64,000 nucleotides of DNA, taken from contig NW_026089625.1 in the NCBI RefSeq assembly GCF_024586455.1, positions 682,001 through 746,000 of the forward strand. The letters are read 5' to 3'. Source of the stretch: Bactrocera neohumeralis. Taxonomy: Eukaryota > Arthropoda > Insecta > Diptera > Tephritidae. The notes under the pieces were generated by a model. It saw only the letters and a list, made by a program, of their open reading frames with translations. It made no database searches and was not told the origin of the DNA. Of the stretch, positions 1 through 10,252 are shown in pieces. The translations under genes were made by a program, and so were the position numbers. The stretch's first letter is position 1; each line of letters begins with the position of its first letter.

Positions 1-2345
1 CACTACTTCCGGTCTTTGACCAAGTATCCTCTGGGTAGCCTAAGAACATCCGTTCGAAGGCGAGCTAATGTGAGAAGGCGCAACATTCCCTACATAGGGT
101 TGTACGCTGGGTTTGGGACCCGCCACGCAAAAAAACACTACACTCGCTACGACTCGGAGCACTATCTTATTGCAGCTAAGATTCGCACCCGCCTCTGTGC
201 AGCAAAAAACGCACGCCAACAAACACAAGGAAGGTTCGACGTCGAGAAACTGCAATCACAACAGACAGCCGAACGATTTTCTACTCGGCTTGCACTCCTG
301 CTCTCTGAGAGCACTCGTCAACAACTCGGTATAAGGGAACTGTGGGACGGCATTTCAAACTCCTTACGTACAGCTGCAAGCGAAACCATTGGTTTTCGGA
401 AAGTACAAAAGAACAGCTGGTACGACGAGGAGTGCCGTGTCGCAGCGGAGAGAAAACAGGCTGCCTACCTCGCAACGTTACGATCGACCACTACACGTGC
501 GGGATGGGATAGATACCGAGAGTTGAAGAGGGAAGCGAGACGCATTTGCAGACAGAAGAAGAAAAAGGCCGAAATGCGTGAGTACGAAGAGCTTGATAAG
601 CTGGCCGACAGGGGTAATGCTCGAAAATTCTACGAAAAAATGCGGCGGCTTACAGAAGGTTTCAAGACCGGAGCATACTCTTGTAGAACCCCCAAAGGTG
701 ATCTAGTCACTGATGCCCAGAGCATAGTTAAATTATGGAGGGAACACTTCTCCAGCCTGCTGAATGGCAGTGAACGCACAACACCAGGAGAAGGAGAACC
801 CGATTCCCCAATCGATGACGATGGAGCAGACGTTCCATTACCCGACCATGAAGAAGTTCGAAGAACAACAAAGCGGCAGGGGCCGACGGACTACCGGCCG
901 AGCTATTCAAACACGGCGGCGAAGAACTAATAGGGAGCATGCATCAGCTTCTTTGTAAAATATGGTCGGACGAGAGCATGCCCAACGATTGGAATTTAAG
1001 TGTGCTATGCCCAATCAATAAAAAAGGAGACCCCACAATCTGCGCCAACTACCGTGGGATTAGCCTCTTCAACATCGCATATAAGGTTCTATCGAGCGTA
1101 TTGTGTGAAAGATTAAAGCCCACCGTCAACAAACTGATTGGACCTTATCAGTGTGGCTTCAGACCTGGAAAATCAACAATCGACCAGATATTCACCATGC
1201 GCCAAATCTTGGAAAAGACCTGTGAAAGGAGAATCGACACACACCACCTCTTCGTCGATTTCAAAGCTGCTTTCGACAGCACGAAAAGGAGCTGCCTTTA
1301 TGCCGCGATGTCTGAATTTGGTATCCCCGCAAAACTAATACGGCTGTGTAAACTGACGTTGAACAACACGAAAAGCTCCGTCAGGATCGGGAAGGACCTC
1401 TCCGAGCCGTTCGATACCAAACGAGGTTTCAGACAAGGCGACTCCCTATCGTGTGACTTCTTCAACCTGCTCCTGGAGAAAATAGTTCGAGCTGCAGAAC
1501 TAAATAGAGAGGGTCCCATCCTCTATAAGAGTGTACAACTCCTGGCGTATGCCGATGATATTGATATCATCGGGCTCAACACCCGCGCCGTTAGTTCTGC
1601 TTTCTCCAGACTGGACAAGGAAGCAAAGCAAATGGATCTGGTAGTGAACGAGGCAAGACGAAATATCTCCTAACATCAAACAAACAGTCGTCGCACTCGC
1701 GACTTGGCTCTCACGTCACTATTGACAGTCATAACTTCGAAGTTGTAGATAATTTCGTCTATTTAGGAACCAGTATTAACACCACCAACAATGTCAGCCT
1801 GGAAATCCAACGCAGGATAACTCTTGGCAACAGGTGCAGGTCTCGACGAACAAAAACCAAACTCTATAAGTCGCTCATAATTCCCGTCCTGCTATATGGT
1901 GCAGAGGCTTGGACGATGACATCAACTGATGAGTCGACGTTGCGAGTTTTCGAGAGAAAAGTTCTGCGAAAGATTTATGGTCCTTTGCGCGTTGGCCACG
2001 GCGAATATCTCATTCGATGGAACGATGAGCTATGCGAGATATACGACGATATTGACATAGTTCAGCGAATTAAAAGACAGCGGCTACGCTGGCTAGGTCA
2101 TGTTGTCCGGATGGACGAAAACACTCCAGCTCTGAAAGTATTCGACGCAGTACCCGCCGGGGGAAGCAGAGGAACAGGAAGATCTCCACTCCGTTGGAAG
2201 GACCAAGTGGAGAAGGACCTGGCTTCGCTTCGAATATCCAATTGGCGCCACGTAGCGGAAAGAAGAAACGACTGGCGCGCGGTTGTTAACTCGGCTATAA
2301 TCGCGTAAGCGGTGTCTACGCCAATTAAGAAGAAGAAGAAAAATA
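1..2345 (+). mobile_element. Decayed non-LTR retrotransposon (LINE), RTE-like
   Basis: This is a LINE copy cut by the window start. It carries a short remnant that looks like the end of the endonuclease and linker, a reverse transcriptase, and a C-terminal region with the motif RWLGHVVRM, which I associate with RTE/BovB-like insect elements. It ends near 2325-2345 in an (AAG)n-type tail with no poly(A). The first ~135 bases match the start of a second fragment at 35886. After that the two diverge, and this copy jumps straight into coding sequence, so most of the 5' UTR and endonuclease has been deleted. The GC content is clearly above the surrounding DNA. The clade assignment is by motif only. 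Confidence 0.85.
16..2308 (+). pseudogene. Broken LINE polyprotein (reverse transcriptase)
   Basis: The coding sequence lies in three frames. Positions 16-927 hold a basic linker region (KKKKAEMREYEEL) before the polymerase. Positions 939-1673 hold the reverse transcriptase, with YRGISLFNIAYK, FVDFKAAFDS, the RGFRQGDSLS loop and the catalytic box LLAYADDIDII. Positions 1916-2308 hold the C-terminal domain with RWLGHVVRM. Frameshifts lie near 870-940 and near 1660. From 1673 to 1916 the protein can be followed in another frame (VYLGTSINTT). The element would need an active relative to move. It is a relic. Confidence 0.85.
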
Positions 2346-2439
2346 AATGCCAAAGAATGTGGTTTCGAATGATAAAAAAATTCCCCATTAAAATTAAAGT
2401 TTCTGTTTTTCTTCTTTATAAAAACGGAAACCTCGAAAT

Positions 2440-2765
2440 AAATCTTCCTTTATATACGCGAACTAGTCCCTTTGATTTTAAGATTTTGCATACGTTCCCC
2501 AAGAAACTGCTTATTTGTCGAAACTGCTAATGTCAGACCTCTATAGCATATATGTAGCTACTATACAAAATGATCGGTCCAAATCAAGTACTTGTACTTG
2601 TAGGTACTCGTTCACATCAGCCAAAATCAAAATCAAGTTGTTGTATAAAAGACAATATATCTTCGCAAATTGTTTAAATCGGACCACTACAGCGTATAAC
2701 TTCTATTCAACTGTGCGATCCAAATTAAGGCAAGGATTTAGACTTGAAGGTTGTTTAAATCAGAA
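2440..2765 (+). repeat. Fragment of the GTCT/154-bp stem-loop repeat family
   Basis: Sequence such as tatacgcgaactagtccctt and the following block about an aagaaactgctta/tttgtcg segment match the middle of the better preserved copy at 17903-18891 and its relatives at 20440 and 60332. It lacks the microsatellite and the terminal hairpin. It is a diverged partial copy with approximate limits. Confidence 0.5.
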
Positions 2766-2846
2766 ATAACTAACAAAACATTTTCCGTTGGATGCAAACC
2801 GCTGATTCATGTCCAAGAAAACGCAAAGGAAATGTCGACTAACATA

Positions 2847-3137
2847 CAGCTGTGTGCAAAATAATAGGAGTGCCCCTAAGAAAAATTTTTAACCCAAAAA
2901 AATTATCAAGTCAGAACATGAACGTCAAGCACTATTCACGAAATATCTCTAACGGTATTTCGCGAGTAAAACACAAAGCATACACTTCAGCTGTTTACAT
3001 TATTTGCAATGTTATGAGTCAAATCTGTGTCGGTCACTGAATTGCGCTGTTCACAAAAATAGGAGTGTGTGTGTTGAAAAACATAACTTTGTATTTTTTT
3101 TTATTGTGATGTACTCCTATTATTTTGAACACAACTG
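2847..3137. mobile_element. Short TIR element (MITE), Tc1/mariner type
   Basis: The left end CAGCTGTGTGCAAAATAATA and the right end, read in reverse as CAGTTGTGTTCAAAATAATA, form imperfect terminal inverted repeats of about 27 bp. The element is flanked on both sides by TA (2845-2846 and 3138-3139), the target duplication typical of Tc1/mariner. The 291 bp interior has no transposase and carries an extra partial copy of the end motif (aaaaataggagtgtg) near 3054. It is non-autonomous. Confidence 0.75.
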
Positions 3138-4765
3138 TACATATCTTTAAGAGGAGTTCACATTTCTCCCTTGCTTGAAATTGGTGAATTGAGTCATTAA
3201 CTAGTTTTATTTTACGGAATAAGATATTCGGAAAGTAATAATTTGACCGTTATTTGAAATGTTTGCTCTAAAATATTACTGAAAATTAATTTAACATTGT
3301 TAAAGATAATGTTATACCTAAAAGTATATTGAGTGCGAATGATACTCTAATTGAAATATGTAACATTGAGAGCTTTAGTTAGTGTCATCTGAGGTCGTAG
3401 ATGTTGAATACAAGAAATTATTTTTTTTATGTGCATTACTTTTATTTATTTGCTTATCGAATGGGTAGATCTTATTTATGTTTAATCATTATCTATATAT
3501 TTCCGCCAATTACTTGCGATTAGAATTCGAAGTCTCAAATTTGATTTGTATAAAAATATTGTGATTTTAATCACCGTACTTTACTATTGCACTCACTCTC
3601 AATTCCATGCTGCATTTTTCATATCATTGCGCATGTTCTGGCTTAGTTACTGGTATATCCAGGCATCTGAATATATTTGTTCATTCAAATATATATGTAC
3701 ATACGTAAAGGACTGAAGCAAGTGTATAAACAGGGATAATTTGTTGAACCGATTCTTTCTATGATGATATACTGAATTGCTCAAGTGGGCAAATTTTTAC
3801 CAAATCTAAAATGTTTCATAGCTTAAATATAATTTTTTTTTGTTATGGCTCCAACTCCATAGTTTGCAGGATGTTGTACAATTTGTATATGTATGTATGT
3901 ATAGTATTTAAATGTAAGACATCTCGTTGAAGTGTTATTGAAGATTTCTTGCAAGGCAACAAAAATTTTCCCGGGTTAACCTATAGAAAGCATATCTGTG
4001 GACGTTGGCACACGTTGTTTGCATGAGTAGATTTAGACTCCTTGCCGGTTTATGTCCATGTTATTCTAAGAGTTATCCAGAAAAGAGCTCCATTCTTACA
4101 AATTAAGAAACTAAATAAAATTAAAAGAAAAATTGGAGAGTTCTGATTATGAGAGAAATTCCGAACGAGTTTCCAACAAATTTAAAACAGCAAGAGAGTT
4201 CGTAAGCTGTAAAGCGCCACGATTTATGTTATAAGCTTTATGGTTTACAAGAAACTTAACAGTAACAGTGGGTGTGGTTCCAAAAATATGTAACAATGTA
4301 GGATATTTCAAAGGATATTGTGTATTCTTGAACAACCCGATTTATTTTTACATGATTTAGTGAACTAAGTATTGAGTGACATTAGTCGTTTTTTCTTTAT
4401 ATATGCATTCCAAATATACAATGTACAATAATAATGCATAGTCGGATAATAAAACAATATACCCTATAAAATATGATGCATAAGGTAAGTGGTTGCGTGC
4501 GTTATACGGTTAGAATTACACATTAAAAACTGGCCCAGGGAAAAGTAGAATAGCATGATTAGAGTGAGCGGTAAAAGTCCAGAGAGTGTTGTATTGCGCG
4601 CGCCTGGGAAATTGAAATTTTGTACATACATTCGTGATTGGGAAAATATTTGTATTTGTAACACAATTCCAACAATAACTACACTTATTATTTTACTCTC
4701 AATATAATCGTTTGCACTCAATTCATAGTATGTACTCTCATCTTTTTTTCTCTAAAAATTTCCAG
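3138..4765. other. AT-rich DNA upstream of the Ggamma30A coding exon
   Basis: No coding region or RNA gene was seen. The stretch ends in a pyrimidine run and the acceptor tttccag at 4759-4765, so it is the end of an intron that follows an unseen 5' UTR exon. Short ATGT/ATAC microsatellites are scattered through it. Confidence 0.5.
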
Positions 4766-4772
4766 GGGTGGT

Positions 4773-4850
4773 ATGTGGATGAATTTCAGCCGTCATGGAT
4801 CCCAGTGCTCTACAAAACATGGATCGGGACGCATTAAAGAAGCAAATTGA
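4773..4850 (+). promoter_or_regulatory. Overlapping out-of-frame upstream ORF in Ggamma30A leader
   Basis: If the acceptor at 4764-4765 is used, the leader contains two in-frame upstream ATGs (4773 and 4779) opening a 25-codon ORF. This ORF runs past the Ggamma30A start at 4795 in a different frame and ends in TGA at 4848-4850. A second acceptor-like tttcag at 4784-4789 would remove both upstream ATGs. Alternative 3' splice choice could therefore switch translation efficiency. The ORF is seen directly. Its regulatory role is inferred. Confidence 0.4.
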
Positions 4851-7800
4851 GAACATGAAGTACCAGGCTTCGATGGAACGATGGCCATTATCTAAAAGTA
4901 TTGCAGAGTGAGTATCGTATTTAAATTTTGAGACAATTTATTTCTTAGAATTTGGAAAATAGTTTTATTATATGCGCAATAAATAAAAATATGCTGAATT
5001 ATGTCAAATACAAATTTGATATATGGAAATTTGTATGTGAAATTGTGTAGTGTATTTTGTTCACACGCCTAAAAATATGCTTGAATACCTTAAAGCTGTA
5101 CAACAAAAAAGTAAGGTGTGTGTACAATACCCTCGATTCATACCAGCTATGGTTTATGTATTAACTTGTGAATCGCTCGAATATTCAAAATTTGTATATA
5201 ATGAGTATACATTCGCAATTCATATTTTAGCAGACAAAATATCGACTACAATTGGACTATCTATATTCATCACAAAATATATAAAAGTTGGCAAAAGTTC
5301 TTTACAAAATGTGTGTGATAAAGATACAAAGAATAACAAACACATAAGCTAAACATAATTCATACCAATTGTATTAATTTGACTAAATTTGTTTAACTAC
5401 CTCATACCATCTCATAGATTTAAAATGCATATACGAATAAATTAAAAATCAGAATATTGATTAAATTTTACATAACGAGAGTTCTAATATGTTTCAGCGC
5501 TTTGTGTGCCTTCTATGCTATACTTGCCACTAAGTTTCAAAAGGCTTTAGAATACGAATTAATATTTTTGAGTTTAATTAGTTAAATTAATTAACATATT
5601 TATATACATATGTATATTATATATTATTATATGTACTATAACCTGATTAAATTTTATCTAAAAAAATTTACTTTAAGTAACATCAATTGTAGTCAATACT
5701 CGCTATGAATTGTATACTTTGTTGTAATAAATGCCAAGGCTAATGCAACATAACTTTTCGTTCATTTCTTAATTTGTTATATTTTTTGGTTATACTATAT
5801 TAAATATTTAAAATTGTGTATTAAAGTTCATAAACTTTGATTAATATCAAATATAGAAAAATAAGCATATCACCTTTACATAAAGGCCCACATAGCAAAC
5901 AGTTAGTATTGATTGAAATATAATTTACTGCAATATTTATTTAATAGTAAAAATTGTTTCTTAGCAATCATACCTCTTTAAATAATAATATATCCAAGCT
6001 TATGATTTATTTATTGTAAAATATTTCATTGACGGTCAACCGAGAGTTCGAAAATCATTATATTAGATGTTTGGAGATGAGGCGAAATCAACTTTACCCA
6101 TTTTCCATACTGGGAGAAATTGTCTATTTCATATAGTTTCCCAATAGGCATGTGCAAAATGTGGTTCGAAATGGTAGAGCACTTGATGAAATAAAATATG
6201 TCTCCCAAAAGTTAGAGCTAAACCACTTATTGTACAATTATATATCAATTCATATGCGAACCTAATGTGTTACATTTATGGTTAAATTTAATACTTATGA
6301 CATTTTTCGTTAGAGAATTATCGCACTTTTAGTAGTAAAATAACAGTTGTGTGGGAGGTGGGCGTGGTTACAAAAATGTTTTCGTTAAGTTTGGGATAAG
6401 CTCTCTCTAATATAGTTTGTATATCAAAAAGCTACCGTACCAGTGGGAACCAATTCGCATATACAAGGTGCATTCCAAAGTAAACAGTACTTTTTGACTC
6501 TAGCGCCCCCTGGAGGCGCCATCTATACTGACGACTGGTGCGTTAGAGTCTGCTATCTTTATCGATTGTCCAGTGAGACATTTCATAGATTGGAAGTGAA
6601 GTTTTTGCGTTTTAAGTGTCAGTATGTTTGTGTTATCGGTACGAAAATGAGCTTCGAAGAAAGAGCCAACATTAAATTTTGTTTTAAAACTGGTAAAACT
6701 TTTACCGAAACGTTTCAATTGTTGAAATAAGTTTATGGCGATGATTGCCTATCCCGTAGCAGAGTGCACGAGTGGTTTCAACGTTTTCAAAGTGATCGTG
6801 AGGAAATAAATGACGATCAACATGTGGGCCAATCAAAATCCGTGATCACCGGAAATTTCATCGAAACTGTGCGTGAATTCATCAAAACTCAGCCGAAATC
6901 ATCATTGAAACTCATGGAAATGGAATTGAACATCTCCAAAACATCGATGTATCGCATTTTGACCGAACATTTGGGCTTACGAAAGGTGTGTGCACGGTTT
7001 GTTCCGCACAAATTGACTGACGACCAAAAACTGCTAGAATCCAACATTCGAAAGACGATTATTTGACCAAAAATCACATTTTAACCATTAACCACTCCCC
7101 GTATTCACCTGATATGGCACCGTGCGACTTCTTCCTTTTCGGAAAAATACATTTGCATTTTGAAAGGAAAGCGTTATGCAGACGTAGAGTCCATTCAAAA
7201 GGCTTGCATCGGCATACTGACGGCCATACCGGCCAACGAGCTAAAACACTCGTTCGACATGCTTTTGGACCAAGACTCATAGGTCTTAAATTAGCACCAA
7301 AGCCTTAAAAAGTATAGAGTATAATTTTTTTACAATGTCGATTTACACTTAAAGGTCCAGCACATTAATATACTATAAGAATTTCATATACTGTTTTCTA
7401 TTTGGTTTTCGAACTTCTTACATATGTAAATGTAAATTACTACACTTAAATCTTATTATTTTTGATTACAATTTGTATTTATAAAACGTCACAAAGTAGA
7501 GCTTGAAGAGAAAGCATACAATGAGCGTGATTTTGCAGTTTCATAAACCATTAAGTAACCAAAAGAGTAAAATTTGCATCATTTTAGGGCACAGCATTTT
7601 GTAACCACCTCTCATTTGTTATGTATTTCATATACATAGTACATACATTATTTTTTGTCAAACTTAAGATACCTTTACTCTTTATACTCAATGATGAGGT
7701 CAATGAGTTTGACCTCGTTTGATGTTTTTATTCTACGTTTTAACAAAAGCATCACCTTACGGCCGCTATCACCACATAGTTTACACTTAATATACATATA

Positions 7801-9577
7801 GTATATCTATGAAACGAATACGAGCAGTGTTGATAATAATAGATGATTTAGTGTTAGTGTGTCAATTTATACTTTAAGAACTCAAAGTTAAATGAATTGA
7901 GATGAATATATTAAAATAAGGTAATATTACAAATAAAATAAGTGCATCATAATTATCTTGCTTATTCTTGATAAAGTCATAAATTTATTAACATTTTCTG
8001 ATACAATATTTCGATCAGAGTTTTCTTATATAAATAATAAAAATAAAATCGTGTTCATTACAATTTAGTACTTTCAAGTAATATTAAAGCGGCATAGTTT
8101 AATTCAAAGTGGGTCAATATAAGCCATGGCTGCCTATTTGCCTATGGGTGATAAGACATGGACAGATAAGGTTGGTAAAATAGTTAGTGATAATAGAACA
8201 TCTTTGCATTTGAAGACAGACACTAAGAAGATTTGAGAGTTTTGGGAATATCGAATGTACATTTCATATATCTACTTTTCTCTGTCAGCTTAGCTATGTG
8301 GCGCTAGAGCATTGAGTAAATATTTTTGCGGTTAACTACCAGATGCCTTCAGTACCTCGTATTACTGCAGTTAATTTGAATTTTAATTCTAATGCCGATC
8401 TGCTTATAGGTGCTATATATAGAGTGAAATACGCACTAACTACATAGTTACATAAATGGATAAGTGGTAACACATCATCAGGCCATTGATTTTGTTCAAA
8501 GCAAATATTGGCAAAACGTGACCAATGGCAAATATTTACATTCAAGTGGAATTTAGTTGACAGGAGAGTGAGGAACACAAAAATCATAATTGTGGTAACA
8601 TGAGATGAAAAAATAACTAAAGAATGTGGCTGTTCAGCATATCTTTAATGGCTATTAATCACGTTGCAGTGCTTTTTTGCTGGTATTTTTTGCTATTATT
8701 TAACTAATATGGTGCTTTAAGCCGATCGAGAGGGAGTATAAATCAATCGAAAAGCTTTAGTTTTCTTCAAATACCTTTCAGCACCCAGATTAACTTCTGA
8801 CAGAAGAACAGTCAAAACCTCCAAAATTGGATTGTCATAAAATATTACAAGTAAAAGATATTAACAAAAACAAATCAATACTGGAAAGCAGAACGAATAC
8901 TAAATCCTTAAAGTATGATATTTATAATTGGAATATATGCTTAAATATTGATTTAACATACACATGTAATTATTAACAAGAAAAACGTCCACTTGGGCTG
9001 CATGGTGAATTGTAGGTATAACTAAATATGAAATCGTAACCGGCTTCCGATTTCTGGCCATGTTGTTTGATGTAAAAAATCTACAAGTCGAATTAAGATT
9101 ACTTAGTAAGGAAAAAAGATATACATATGTCTATAGTGATTCGATCTGAATTATTTGTTTTGTAGTGTCACATAAAATGTTATGCCTTGTGGAGTAGTGT
9201 GTTGAGATGGAGAATGTTGTGTGTGTTTAGAGGGGGCGACTTGTACTCATTTAACCCCTTTTTTTTAAGATCTCCGATGCTTTCTTCTGGGTCTTACTAA
9301 CTTCGGGGCAACCTTAAGGAAATACAAATATTTTGAAGGATGTATTTTGTTAAACTAATCTCTGAAGCATATTGTATTATGATAGCAACATATACTTACA
9401 TATATTTATTTTTTGCATACTTCTAAGTATTGTACTATATAAATTACTTGTTCGTTTTCTCATATTTCCAGAATGCGATCTTTCATCGAGGAAAATGAGA
9501 AAAATGATCCTCTAATTAATGCCCCGGATAAGAAGAACAATCCTTGGGCTGAAAAAGGAAAATGCGTTCTTATGTAA
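4795..9577 (+). CDS. Ggamma30A: G-protein gamma subunit (Ggamma30A), two coding exons
   Basis: The exons are 4795-4907 and 9472-9577. The junction splits a Glu codon (GA|A), with donor GTGAGT at 4908 and acceptor tttccag ending at 9471. The product has exactly 72 residues, starting MDPSALQNMDRDALKKQIEN and ending KGKC-VLM. That is the full length of a gamma subunit: an N-terminal helix that forms a coiled coil with G-beta, the family segment around NDPLINAPDKKNNPW, and a C-terminal CaaX box (C69-VLM) for prenylation and membrane attachment. I recognise it as Drosophila Ggamma30A (gamma-e), whose known role is in the visual G protein that activates phospholipase C in photoreceptors. The start ATG has G at -3 and +4. 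An overlapping upstream ORF precedes it, and an unusually long open frame follows its stop (see 9578). The intron holds a mariner relic. Confidence 0.95.
4908..6461 (+). other. Ggamma30A intron, 5' part
   Basis: This is very AT-rich intron sequence. A 100-codon ATG frame at 5050-5352 has no family resemblance and no splice context, so I treat it as chance. Nothing else is supported here. Confidence 0.6.
6462..7270 (+). mobile_element. Mariner transposon relic, copy 1 (3' end lost)
   Basis: The left end is TACAAGGTGCATTCCAAAGT next to a TA. It is followed by a mariner-type transposase starting MSFEERANIKFCF at about 6648, with the helix-turn-helix region CLSRSRVHEWFQRFQSDREE. A TAA at 6728-6730 interrupts the frame just before VYGDDCLS. 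After LTDDQK near 7030 the sequence jumps to the C-terminal segment HSPYSPDMAPCDFFLF, so the middle of the catalytic domain with the first Asp is missing. The right inverted repeat is gone. Both the stop and the deletion recur in the copy at 56076. Confidence 0.85.
7271..9471 (+). other. Ggamma30A intron, 3' part
   Basis: AT-rich sequence with no protein-coding signal that I can support. It ends in a pyrimidine-rich acceptor before the second coding exon. Confidence 0.6.
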
Positions 9578-10252
9578 TATTATCGTAAACCGCAACAGTA
9601 TGATACCAACATTCACAAGTATCCCATTTATTACTACAATCACCACAATAATACCACTAGTCAGAAAAATTTTGTCAATAATAAAAGTTATAAAACAAGG
9701 AATGAAAATAAAATAAATCAACCATTAAGAATACAACCACAAAATGCAATTAATGACTACAATAGCAACAAAGCAAACCTGCAACATTCAGATAGTCTTA
9801 ATAAAATAAACTGTTTTAAAGAAATAACTGATTATAATAATTCCTTACATCCAGAAAATATTCAACAGCAGGAAAGTCAGTTAAAATTAAAGGACGGTGT
9901 AGATGGGGTTGAAAGAGAAAGAATAACAGAAGACTACAGCGAAAAGGAACAAAATGAAGTCGATGAATTCTTTCTAAATGAGGAAACAGTTACAGTATGT
10001 AGTAGCTATGGTAATAATTATTACAATAATAACAACAATTATTACTATCAAAATTATAACTTAAATTACAATCAACATCTGCATGAGTATTCGCATTCCA
10101 AAACCCAAAAATTAATTCACCAGTTAAAACGTCGTACCCTACGAGAAATTGTACAACGTCCAACTCTTATACACATTGTCGCTTTCTTCATGTGGTTCCA
10201 CGGTAAATTTTGGGAATTCTACTATGAAACACTTTCTCGAAGATTACAGTAA
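9578..10252 (+). CDS. Ggamma30A: In-frame 224-codon extension after the Ggamma30A stop (candidate readthrough)
   Basis: Directly after the TAA at 9575-9577 the same frame runs 224 codons with no stop, to TAA at 10250-10252. I checked it codon by codon. In DNA this AT-rich, such an open run is very unlikely by chance. The layout is ordered: residues 1-75 are rich in Asn, Tyr, Gln and Lys; around 95-135 lies an acidic stretch (KEQNEVDEFFLNEET); then comes an Asn/Tyr low-complexity run; then a basic segment (LIHQLKRRTLREIVQRP); and last a hydrophobic aromatic tail (TLIHIVAFFMWFHGKFWEF). The only in-frame ATG is at 10190 (codon 205), which argues against a separate cistron. Readthrough would give a 297-residue protein with the CaaX box buried. 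The stop context is ATG-TAA-TAT, not the classic leaky TGA-C. Alternative splicing around the stop is the main rival explanation. Confidence 0.7.
   Translation, partial: YYRKPQQYDTNIHKYPIYYYNHHNNTTSQKNFVNNKSYKTRNENKINQPLRIQPQNAINDYNSNKANLQHSDSLNKINCFKEITDYNNSLHPENIQQQESQLKLKDGVDGVERERITEDYSEKEQNEVDEFFLNEETVTVCSSYGNNYYNNNNNYYYQNYNLNYNQHLHEYSHSKTQKLIHQLKRRTLREIVQRPTLIHIVAFFMWFHGKFWEFYYETLSRRLQ

Noticed and set aside
5050..5352. 100-codon frame in the Ggamma30A intron
   Set aside because: It is isolated within an intron, with no motif, and is consistent with a chance opening.
9519..9716. Frame overlapping Ggamma30A exon 2 and the start of its extension
   Set aside because: It is a shadow of the in-frame coding sequence in another frame.
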